From: DATKMG01 sp041476565
Lineage (GTDB): Bacteria; Acidobacteriota; Terriglobia; Versatilivoradales; Versatilivoraceae
Assembly: GCA_041476565.1 (NCBI GenBank)
Contig: JBGOTQ010000153.1
Span: 1 to 16,435, forward strand
Length of the DNA: 16,435 nt
Reading direction: 5' to 3'
Part shown: in pieces, positions 8,030-14,587 of the stretch
How the letters are laid out: each line of letters opens with the position of its first letter
Numbering within the stretch: the stretch's first letter is position 1
Made by a program: the position numbers and the translations under genes
The notes under the pieces: model-generated
Told to the model about the DNA's origin: nothing
Databases searched by the model: none
Seen by the model: only the letters and a program-made list of their open reading frames with translations

Positions 8030-9271
8030 TCACATATTCGCAACGATAGCATCGGCCATTTCGCTTGTCTTCAGGCGGGTTGCCCCCGTCATCAATCGTT
8101 CCAGATCATAAGTCACTTTTTTCTCGAGGATAGTCTTGGCAAAAGCCGCCTCGATGAGGCTGCTGGCCTCGAGCCACCCCATGTGTTCGAACATCATGAC
8201 GCCAGACAGGATCAGCGAACCCGGGTTGACCACGTCCTGATCCGCATATTTAGGTGCCGTCCCATGAGTCGCCTCGAACACTCCATACTCGTCGCCCAGG
8301 TTAGCACCCGGAGCAATTCCTAAGCCACCCACCTGGGCCGCACATGCGTCTGACAGGTAGTCTCCATTCAGGTTGGGGGTGGCCAGCACCTGGTATTCAC
8401 TGGCCCGGGTCAGAATCTGTTGAAACATAGAGTCGGCAATCCGGTCATTGATCAGGATTTTCTCTTCACTGGCTCGACTGGAATGAGATTTTGCAGCCTC
8501 ATCTTCCGTGACGGTCAAACCCGGAAATTCTTCCCTGGCCACCTGGTAACCCCAATCTCGAAAGGCACCTTCCGTGTATTTCATGATGTTGCCTTTGTGC
8601 ACGAGGGTGACAACTTTACGGTTGTTCCTGACGGCATATTGAACGGCACGCCTGACGAGATTCTTGGTTGCCGTCCGGGAAATAGGCTTAATCCCGATTC
8701 CGGAATCGGCTGCGATTTTCTTACCCATCTCCTTTTCCAGAAACTCAATTAGCCTCTTCGCCTCAGGACTACCCTGCGGCCATTCTATCCCAGCATAGAC
8801 ATCCTCGGTATTCTCTCGGAAGATGACCACATTCATCTTTTCTGGCCGCAAAACTGGAGAAGGAACACCCGGATAGTACTTAACCGGACGAACACATGCG
8901 TAGAGATTGAGAATTTGCCTCAGAGTCACGTTCAAGCTGCGGATCCCACCCCCCACCGGGGTGGTCAGTGGTCCTTTAATAGCCACTCGAAACGCCTTTA
9001 TGGCAGCAATTGTGTCGTCAGGGAGCCACTCTCCCATCGTCTTGTAGGCTTTTTCTCCGGCAAACACTTCGTACCAACAGACCATCCTTTTCCCATCATA
9101 AGCTTTGCGGACTGCCGCATCGAAAACCCGAACCGCAGCCCTCCAAATGTCCCTTCCGGTGCCATCGCCTTCTATGAAAGGGATAATTGGATTGTCTGGC
9201 ACAATCAACTGTCCATTCTCGTAAGTAATCTTTGCACCGTTCTTAGGTACTACCCTCCCATTGTGAGGCAT
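8030..9271 (-). CDS. icd: Isocitrate dehydrogenase [NADP+]
   Basis: Oxidative decarboxylation of isocitrate to 2-oxoglutarate in the TCA cycle. The 413 residues closely follow the E. coli Icd plan. The isocitrate-binding set is present: S112, N114 and R118 in GIRSLNVTLR, R128, and R152 in FRENTEDVYAG with catalytic Y159. K226 lies in HKGNIMKYTEG, and metal-binding D304/D308 in LNGDYLSD. NADP preference is indicated by K341-Y342 in HGTAPKYADQD and by Y388/R392 in TYDLERLM, equivalent to the E. coli residues contacting the 2'-phosphate. S112 matches the serine phosphorylated by AceK in enterics, though no aceK is in the window. A minus-strand AAGGA precedes the ATG. It is the first gene of the likely icd-mdh unit and has a good promoter candidate upstream. 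Confidence 0.97.
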   Translation of the reverse strand: MPHNGRVVPKNGAKITYENGQLIVPDNPIIPFIEGDGTGRDIWRAAVRVFDAAVRKAYDGKRMVCWYEVFAGEKAYKTMGEWLPDDTIAAIKAFRVAIKGPLTTPVGGGIRSLNVTLRQILNLYACVRPVKYYPGVPSPVLRPEKMNVVIFRENTEDVYAGIEWPQGSPEAKRLIEFLEKEMGKKIAADSGIGIKPISRTATKNLVRRAVQYAVRNNRKVVTLVHKGNIMKYTEGAFRDWGYQVAREEFPGLTVTEDEAAKSHSSRASEEKILINDRIADSMFQQILTRASEYQVLATPNLNGDYLSDACAAQVGGLGIAPGANLGDEYGVFEATHGTAPKYADQDVVNPGSLILSGVMMFEHMGWLEASSLIEAAFAKTILEKKVTYDLERLMTGATRLKTSEMADAIVANM

Positions 9272-9329
9272 AGATAGATTCCTTGTGATTTGCTGCGAAG
9301 AATTGGGCAGGATCCATTATCAACGGTGG

Positions 9330-9359
9330 GTTGTAGCATTTTAGATGGCCTGGTGTCAA
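9330..9359 (-). promoter_or_regulatory. Candidate promoter for icd-mdh
   Basis: Read on the minus strand: TTGACA (complement of 9354-9359), an 18-bp spacer, then TACAAC (complement of 9330-9335, four of six consensus bases). It lies about 60 bp upstream of the icd ATG. The perfect -35 hexamer and sensible leader length make it the best promoter for the TCA unit. Confidence 0.5.
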
Positions 9360-9466
9360 GGTCGAGGCTCCTCACGCGTGGAATCAAATGGGAAGTCCAG
9401 GACCGGATTCATGAGCTGAAGACCCTCAAAGTGTTTGACATCAAGAAGGTCCTGGGCTACTTTTAG
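9353..9466 (+). pseudogene. Coding-like fragment (possible gene remnant or small gene) upstream of the ROK kinase
   Basis: A short frame open from 9278 and ending at TAG 9464-9466. A GTG at 9353 could start a 37-residue peptide. Its last 28 codons have purine-rich first positions and mostly G or C at third positions, as in real genes nearby. They read GIKWEVQDRIHELK and KTLKVFDIKKVLGYF, a plausible amphipathic C-terminus. No ATG or ribosome site precedes it, and the frame overlaps both promoter candidates. It may be the C-terminal remnant of a lost gene, a small unrecognised gene, or chance. The family is not recognised. Confidence 0.25.
9435..9463 (+). promoter_or_regulatory. Candidate promoter for the ROK kinase gene
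   Basis: A perfect TTGACA (9435-9440) is followed at 17 bp by TACTTT (9458-9463), a weak -10. Distance to the proposed ATG at 9623 is about 160 bp. It lies inside the coding-like fragment, so at most one interpretation may be functional. Confidence 0.3.
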
Positions 9467-9622
9467 GTCTCACAGTTGTCCCCTCCTGTTTCCCTGCCGA
9501 GCGGATTCGGGCGCCGAAATCATGAAAGGGAGGAAGTGCGACAGTAGTATTTGTCGACCTTTGACGCGGCTCACGCCATTACGGTTGAAATGGGATGCCC
9601 TTCCGGAACTGACGAAGCTACT

Positions 9623-10606
9623 ATGAACTACGCAGACCAGACCAGAAAATGTTTCATAGGGATGGATATTGGTGGGGCCTATATCAAAGCCGGGCTGGTC
9701 GGTGTCGACGGCAAGATCTGGGCTCAACGGCATCAGGACGTCCAGCGGGATGACCTGGGCAGTCTGATCAGGCAGATCGTAGCGATGGCCAACGAGTTGA
9801 GCTTGGCTGACTCCGCGTTGCAGATTATGGGAATTGGGATTGGATTCCCAGGTCTCATTTCAGCTCGGGACTCCGTAATCAGCCTTTCTCCCAACATCCC
9901 TTCCTTGAACGGAATCCACTTGAAGGAGATCCTTACGGACCAACTGGGATGGCCGGCAGTCATCGAGAACGACGCCAACGTTGGTGCTTACGGCGAAATG
10001 TTGGTGGGAGCGGCAACTTCGGTTGAGAATTTCATTTACATCTCAATCGGTACGCGGGTGGGGGCCGCTATTGTTTTGAATCGACAGATCTATCGAGGAG
10101 TCGGAGGATATGCGGGGGAACTCGGACACACTAGCGTCGTTCCGGATGGCAAGGCCTGCTTCTGCGGGAGAACCGGTTGCCTGGAATCTTACGTTTCTGC
10201 CCCTTCGATCGCCCAGCGCGTGGAAGAGAGGTTGACCCTGAACCCATCGTCAGCCCTGCAAATTATTACCGATCGGCCTATCAATGCCCAGGATGTCTCA
10301 GCGGCAGCGTCTCTAGGTGATCCTATGGCTATTGTCATCATCGGGGAGGTTGCTCGCTACCTCGGAATTGCTATTGCCAATCTGGTTGACTTTCTCAATC
10401 CGGAACTGGTGATTCTGGGCGGAGGAGTCATCGGTGCAGGAAACGTGTTGCTCCAACTGACGATTGAGGAAGTCCGCCGGCGTGTCTTATCCCCGTGTTT
10501 TGAAGATTGCCAAATCGTATGCAGTCATCTTGGGCCGTCTGCAGGAGTTATCGGAGCCTCTCTGCTTGCGCGTGACATTAGTCTCCGCTCGCATAACTCC
10601 GGATAG
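9623..10606 (+). CDS. ROK-family sugar kinase (glucokinase-like)
   Basis: Cytoplasmic ATP-dependent hexose kinase of the ROK family, or a regulatory relative without the DNA-binding domain. From the ATG at 9623 it has 327 residues. It has the N-terminal phosphate motif DIGGAYIKAGL (15-25) and the catalytic aspartate D117 in ENDANVGAYGE. It also has GELGHTSVVPDG with H169, and the ROK zinc motif CFCGRTGC (C179, C181, C186). The adenosine-side segment ILGGGVIGAG comes near the C-terminus. Two deviations stand out: alanine (A19) where the phosphate motif usually has Thr/Ser, and GTRVGAA (143-149) instead of the usual GTGIGGG. Sugar specificity cannot be read from sequence. ATG 9590 and TTG 9551 are alternative in-frame starts; 9623 best fits ROK N-termini. 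The next gene downstream is lepA, 308 bp away. Confidence 0.92.
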   Translation: MNYADQTRKCFIGMDIGGAYIKAGLVGVDGKIWAQRHQDVQRDDLGSLIRQIVAMANELSLADSALQIMGIGIGFPGLISARDSVISLSPNIPSLNGIHLKEILTDQLGWPAVIENDANVGAYGEMLVGAATSVENFIYISIGTRVGAAIVLNRQIYRGVGGYAGELGHTSVVPDGKACFCGRTGCLESYVSAPSIAQRVEERLTLNPSSALQIITDRPINAQDVSAAASLGDPMAIVIIGEVARYLGIAIANLVDFLNPELVILGGGVIGAGNVLLQLTIEEVRRRVLSPCFEDCQIVCSHLGPSAGVIGASLLARDISLRSHNSG

Positions 10607-10688
10607 ACATCTAAGACTTGTCGTTCGTATCACCTGCCTTGCTTCATCAGCCCTCTTGAAAGGCGTCAATCCCATGGGGCGCACTGGG

Positions 10689-10707
10689 GTCAATGCTTTG
10701 CATTGAC
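10689..10707 (+). repeat. Perfect 8-bp-stem hairpin after the ROK gene
   Basis: gtcaatgc - ttt - gcattgac forms an uninterrupted 8-bp stem with a 3-base loop. No T-run follows, so it is not a canonical intrinsic terminator. It could stabilise the ROK mRNA 3' end or be a protein-binding inverted repeat. Confidence 0.6.
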
Positions 10708-10729
10708 TACTGATGGTGCAGCGACCTGA

Positions 10730-10751
10730 GGCGGATGGAGAAGTATCCGCC
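10730..10751 (+). repeat. GC-rich 7-bp-stem hairpin
   Basis: ggcggat - 8-base loop - atccgcc, only 22 bp after the previous hairpin. The pair could together act as a transcript 3' end structure. No T-run follows. Confidence 0.5.
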
Positions 10752-10822
10752 CCACCGCAGCCCCATGTCATTGGCCGAGACCCCTTCCTGCGATCCTGCT
10801 CCTCAATTCGCAGGTGATTGGA

Positions 10823-10828
10823 TATAAT
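10823..10828 (+). promoter_or_regulatory. Exact TATAAT -10 element, likely lepA promoter
   Basis: A perfect -10 hexamer about 87 bp upstream of the lepA ATG. The matching -35 position (10800-10805, tcctca) is poor; a TG lies one base off the extended -10 position. It is the only strong -10 in this spacer. Confidence 0.45.
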
Positions 10829-10881
10829 AGATTGTTTTGCTCTGCAGGAAAGGTCGTGCTGGCAGAATCGCCACCGGGTAT

Positions 10882-10897
10882 CAAGCCAGCTGGCTTG
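10882..10897. repeat. Perfect 16-bp palindrome in the lepA leader
   Basis: CAAGCCAGCTGGCTTG is its own reverse complement. It ends 17 bp before the lepA ATG and lies downstream of the TATAAT, so it falls in the presumed 5' untranslated region, touching the GGGG stretch that may serve as ribosome site. It could be an operator for a dimeric regulator; with no loop it is a poor RNA hairpin unless the centre opens. Confidence 0.6.
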
Positions 10898-10914
10898 GGG
10901 TGTGATCTTTGACT

Positions 10915-12711
10915 ATGGATCGATCTCATATTCGAAATTTCTCGATCATCGCTCATATTGACCATGGAAAGTCAACGCTGGCAGATCGTATTCTGGAATT
11001 GACCGGAGCCCTTTCTCAAAGGGAAATGATGGAGCAGGTCCTTGACGACATGGACTTGGAGCGGGAACGGGGAATCACAATCAAGGCCCATGCCGTGCGG
11101 TTGAATTACCAAAGTGAGAATGGAGAGCTTTATGAATTGAACCTGATCGATACTCCAGGCCATGTGGATTTTTCTTATGAAGTCTCCAGGAGTCTGGCAG
11201 CGTGTGAGGGGGCTCTGCTGGTAGTCGACGCCTCCCAAGGGGTCGAGGCCCAGACCCTGGCAAACACTTACCTGGCGCTGGACCACAACCTCACCATTAT
11301 TCCCGTCATCAACAAAATCGATCTTCCCAATGCCGATCCGACCTGGATCAAGCAACAGGTTGAGAACATCATAGGCCTGAATGCCCACGATGCCCTTCTG
11401 GTCAGCGCCAAGCATGGCCAGGGAGTCAGTGAGGTGCTAGAGGCGATTGTCCGTGACATTCCCCCGCCCAAAGGCGATTACGAAGCACCGCTTAAGGCCC
11501 TGATTTTCGACTCCTGGTTCGATGTCTATCGAGGTGTGATTGTGCTGGTTCGTGTAATCGATGGGACACTAAAGGTGGGGATGCGAATCCGATTGCTATC
11601 CAACGGCCAGGTTTTTGACATCGAGAACGTGGGAGTCCTGACCCCCAAGATGCAGAATGTCGATCAACTTTCCGTGGGCGAAGTGGGCTTTGTTATTGCC
11701 AACATCAAGAGGGTGGCTGACACCAAGATTGGCGACACGATTACCGAGGATTCGAACCCAACACTAGATCCTTTGCCGGGATTCCAGGAGATCAAGCCTA
11801 TGGTGTTCTCAGGTCTCTACCCCGTCGAGCCCAATCAATATGAAGCCCTGAGAGATGCTCTGGAGAAACTCCGGCTGAACGATTCCTCCTTTTTTTATGA
11901 ACCTGAGACATCGCTAGCGCTGGGCTTCGGCTTTCGCTGCGGGTTTCTTGGTCTCTTGCACATGGAAATCGTCCAGGAAAGGCTGGAACGCGAATTCGGC
12001 CTTTCACTGATTAGCACGGCTCCGGGAGTCAGGTTTCGAATCACTAAGACAGACGGCACGACCCTGGAAATTGATAATCCCACCAAGATGCCTAATCCCT
12101 CGGAAATTGCCGGAATTGAGGAACCGGTTATTACGGCTCTAATTTTGACAAATGAAAAGTACGTTGGGGGAATCTTGAAACTGGCCGAGGAGAAACGAGG
12201 GGTCCAGAAGGGCTTTGACTATGTGGCCCCGGCAAGGGTCATGATTACTTATGAGCTTCCCCTCAACGAGATTGTGCTGGATTTCTATGATCGCCTCAAA
12301 TCGGTCTCGAGCGGGTATGCATCTCTGGACTACCATTTCTCCGGCTATTGGCGATCTCCTCTGGTCAAACTCGATATCCTGGTTGCCGGGGAGCCCGTCG
12401 ATGCCCTCTCGATCATTGTCCATCGGGAACTGGCCTACGCCCGCGGTCGCGCTTTAGTGGAAAAGATGAGGGAATTGATTCCCCGGCAGATGTTCGAAGT
12501 CACAATCCAAGCTGCTATTGGCAGCAAGATTATCGCCCGTGAGAGCGTCCGCGCTTTAAAGAAAAACGTCCTTGCCAAATGCTACGGAGGAGACATCACC
12601 CGCAAACGAAAACTGCTAGAAAAACAAAAGGAGGGCAAGCGCCGAATGAAACGAGTCGGACGGGTCGATATTCCTCAAGAAGCATTCCTCGCAGTCTTGA
12701 AGGTGGATTGA
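10915..12711 (+). CDS. lepA: Elongation factor 4 (LepA), ribosomal back-translocase GTPase
   Basis: Translational GTPase that acts on stalled or mis-translocated ribosomes. From the ATG at 10915 it has 598 residues, the normal length. All G motifs are present: G1 AHIDHGKST (13-21), G2 RGIT (51-54), G3 DTPGH (78-82), G4 NKID (132-135), G5 SAK (163-165). The EF-G-like domains follow, with the family hallmarks FRCGFLGLLHMEIVQERLE and DYHFSGYWRSPLVKLDIL. The C-terminal LepA-specific domain carries AKCYGGDITRKRKLLEKQKEGKRRMK. A TTG two codons upstream (10909) is an alternative start; the ATG gives the usual short leader before IRNFSIIAHIDHGKST. No strong AGGAGG is present; gggg near 10897-10900 may serve. 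It converges on the POT transporter gene with an 8-bp gap. Confidence 0.98.
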   Translation: MDRSHIRNFSIIAHIDHGKSTLADRILELTGALSQREMMEQVLDDMDLERERGITIKAHAVRLNYQSENGELYELNLIDTPGHVDFSYEVSRSLAACEGALLVVDASQGVEAQTLANTYLALDHNLTIIPVINKIDLPNADPTWIKQQVENIIGLNAHDALLVSAKHGQGVSEVLEAIVRDIPPPKGDYEAPLKALIFDSWFDVYRGVIVLVRVIDGTLKVGMRIRLLSNGQVFDIENVGVLTPKMQNVDQLSVGEVGFVIANIKRVADTKIGDTITEDSNPTLDPLPGFQEIKPMVFSGLYPVEPNQYEALRDALEKLRLNDSSFFYEPETSLALGFGFRCGFLGLLHMEIVQERLEREFGLSLISTAPGVRFRITKTDGTTLEIDNPTKMPNPSEIAGIEEPVITALILTNEKYVGGILKLAEEKRGVQKGFDYVAPARVMITYELPLNEIVLDFYDRLKSVSSGYASLDYHFSGYWRSPLVKLDILVAGEPVDALSIIVHRELAYARGRALVEKMRELIPRQMFEVTIQAAIGSKIIARESVRALKKNVLAKCYGGDITRKRKLLEKQKEGKRRMKRVGRVDIPQEAFLAVLKVD

Positions 12712-12719
12712 GGGTGGGC

Positions 12720-14111
12720 CTACACCCCCGGCATCGCCTTCTTCAAGGGCCTCAACAAGAGAAGCAACACGGCGGACATGACTAAGGCAAGAGTCGCGAG
12801 AAGAAAGAAGAAGTTCGAATGCGTCCACACTTCCCAGTAAACACCGATAACCGAGAGTTTGCTACCGATAGCCGTTGCGACAAACCAGCCACCCATCATC
12901 TGTCCCCGGATCCGCGGAGGGGCCACTTTGGATACCAGGGCAAGCCCCATCGGGGAAAGCATTAGTTCCCCTGTGGAAATAAGAGCGTACGAGCCAATCA
13001 GCCACCAGGGTGAAACTTTTCCCCCGTTCCCACCGCTGAGCGCGGCCAGACCCATCAAGAAAAGCGATCCCGCCGTCAAAACCATGCCCAGTGCCATTTT
13101 GGTGGGGGTTGAGGGTTCCAGGCCACGCTTGGCCAGATACCCCCAGAGCGTGACTAATGGGAAGGTAAGCACAATAATCCAGAATGGATTAATGGCATTA
13201 GAAATCACACCCGAAACATTCCCGAGATTTGGCTTTACCGTGCCTAGCGTGAGGACTGACGCGAGACGGAGGATTGCCGGGGACCGAGTCCAGTCCGTGT
13301 TGTCATTGGCCCAATAAGTCAGCGTGGATCCGATCTGGTAGAAGATCATCCAGAAGACAATCACCAGGGCGAAAATGACCACCAGTGCCAGGATCCGCCG
13401 TGAATCCGGGACTTCATCAATGGGGCTGGCTTTGACCGGATCCGTACCCCCATGCTGGTTCATCGAACCGTCTGCGACAACTTCGTGCGGCCCTACAACC
13501 CATCGTCGGAAGCCCCAGAAGATGAGCAGCGAAATGATCATTCCCACTCCAGCCACTGAGAAAGCTGGGCGAAATCCAAACCGTTGGGAAACGGTTTCGG
13601 CTACGATGGGAGCAGTAAAGGCTCCAAGGTTGATCCCCATGTAGAAGATGCTGAAGGCGGAGTCCTTCAAGGGACTCCCCTGGGGGTAGAGATATCCCAC
13701 CATCGTGGAGATGTTGGGCTTGAAGAACCCGTTGCCGACGACCAGGACCACCATGGCGACGTACAGCGCTGAGATGGGGGGAAGAGATAGCAGGAAATAA
13801 CCGCTCGCCAGAAAGATCCCCCCCAATGTGATGGCTCCCGGATACCCCGTGAACCGATCTGCCACCCAACCCCCAATCAAGGGGCTGCCGTACACGCACA
13901 TGAGATAAGTCGAATAGAGGCGAGTCGCATCAGCGGTGCTCCAACCCAGTCCCTGCGGAGTACTCCGAAGGTAGAGCGTCAACATCGCCTGGAGTGAATA
14001 AAAGCCAAACCGTTCCCACATTTCCGTGGCAAACAGAACGGCCAACCCCTTGGGGTGCCGCTCCCTTGTTGGGATTTGGCCTGAGGCTTCCGCTGCAATG
14101 GACGCGTCCAT
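12720..14111 (-). CDS. POT/PTR-family proton-coupled oligopeptide transporter (MFS)
   Basis: Inner-membrane symporter importing di- and tripeptides with protons. From the ATG at 14111 it has 463 residues and about 12-14 hydrophobic segments. The family's proton-coupling motif ExxERFxxY is clear (E30, E33, R34, Y38 in EMWERFGFY). GNGFFKPNIST (about 126-136) and the PTR2 signature FSIFYMGINLGAFTAP (about 153-168) follow. STGELMLSPMGLALVSKVAP matches the conserved segment in the C-terminal half. A TTG at 14153 would add 14 polar residues; the ATG is preferred, though neither start has a strong ribosome site. It is monocistronic, tail to tail with lepA and divergent from the small membrane-anchored gene. 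Substrate range cannot be inferred beyond the family. Confidence 0.94.
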   Translation of the reverse strand: MDASIAAEASGQIPTRERHPKGLAVLFATEMWERFGFYSLQAMLTLYLRSTPQGLGWSTADATRLYSTYLMCVYGSPLIGGWVADRFTGYPGAITLGGIFLASGYFLLSLPPISALYVAMVVLVVGNGFFKPNISTMVGYLYPQGSPLKDSAFSIFYMGINLGAFTAPIVAETVSQRFGFRPAFSVAGVGMIISLLIFWGFRRWVVGPHEVVADGSMNQHGGTDPVKASPIDEVPDSRRILALVVIFALVIVFWMIFYQIGSTLTYWANDNTDWTRSPAILRLASVLTLGTVKPNLGNVSGVISNAINPFWIIVLTFPLVTLWGYLAKRGLEPSTPTKMALGMVLTAGSLFLMGLAALSGGNGGKVSPWWLIGSYALISTGELMLSPMGLALVSKVAPPRIRGQMMGGWFVATAIGSKLSVIGVYWEVWTHSNFFFLLATLALVMSAVLLLLLRPLKKAMPGV

Positions 14112-14182
14112 AGGCGAGTAGTGGACCTTTTGCCGTGCCGATAATTCTTGCAATCCTATCCAAAAGCATCTGAAATTGCCAT

Positions 14183-14581
14183 ATGAAGCTCGCCAAGGTT
14201 CTTTTTCTAGTTTGGATCTCCATCTGGTTATTTCTCTTTTGCCGGCAATATCTGTTCAACCCTTCATTTCTAACGCGTTACTACCATTTGGCACTAGCCG
14301 ATGCCGAGGGACGACGAGAAATGTCGTATGGGTCTGAGTTCTATCGATACCTTAGATTTTGCGAGGAGTCGCTCCCTGCCCGCAGCCGGTTCCAGTTGAT
14401 CGGCCCACCGGATTGGTCCCTGGACCGGGTCCGGGCGCACTACTATCTTTATCCTCATCGTCTCAGTGACGATCCGGATTTTCTCCTGGTCTACAAGACC
14501 CCCCTGTTTCGGCAAAGCGAGACCGTTCTGTACGCCTCGCTGGATAAAGAGAGCTTCATCCTGAAAGTCAAGAGAGACTAG
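14183..14581 (+). CDS. Small membrane-anchored protein of unknown function
   Basis: 132 residues with one N-terminal hydrophobic helix (about 4-22, VLFLVWISIWLFLF), then a soluble, arginine- and tyrosine-rich domain. Distinctive stretches are YRYLRFCEESLPARSRFQLI, DWSLDRVRAHYYLYPHR and DDPDFLLVYKTPLF. No enzyme motif is recognised. It is followed after 6 bp by the GT-C-like gene, so the two are almost certainly cotranscribed and probably work together in the membrane, for example as an accessory subunit. From memory, small proteins with a DWS...YYLYP segment accompany such membrane glycosyltransferases, but I cannot name a family. The start ATG at 14183 directly precedes the anchor helix; the ribosome site is weak. 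The 71-bp spacer to the POT gene must hold both promoters. Confidence 0.8.
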   Translation: MKLAKVLFLVWISIWLFLFCRQYLFNPSFLTRYYHLALADAEGRREMSYGSEFYRYLRFCEESLPARSRFQLIGPPDWSLDRVRAHYYLYPHRLSDDPDFLLVYKTPLFRQSETVLYASLDKESFILKVKRD

Positions 14582-14587
14582 ACCGGC

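Larger units (their letters stand above)
9272..9622. other. Divergent intergenic region between icd and the ROK kinase
   Basis: 351 bp holding back-to-back promoter candidates (minus at 9330-9359, plus at 9435-9463), each with a perfect TTGACA. It also holds a coding-like segment ending in TAG at 9466. A 34-codon frame (ATG 9522) has a TGA that overlaps the ATG at 9623. No RNA gene is recognised. Confidence 0.45.
10607..10914. other. Intergenic region between the ROK kinase and lepA, with two hairpins and a palindrome
   Basis: 308 bp. It contains two separate hairpins (10689-10707 and 10730-10751), an exact TATAAT at 10823-10828, and a perfect 16-bp palindrome (10882-10897). No ORF or known riboswitch or RNA consensus is recognised. 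Confidence 0.5.

Noticed and set aside
12712..12727. Short gggtg/caccc hairpin in the 8-bp gap between lepA and the POT gene as a shared terminator
   Set aside because: The stem has five pairs, there is no T-run on either side, and it overlaps the POT stop codon. It is too weak to call.
12859..13317. 152-codon plus-strand frame opposite the POT transporter
   Set aside because: It mirrors the transporter coding sequence, has no recognisable domain, and the minus-strand product has clear PTR motifs.
13417..13899. 160-codon minus-strand frame within the POT gene
   Set aside because: It is a different frame of the same strand inside a well-supported transporter gene, and its translation shows no family features.
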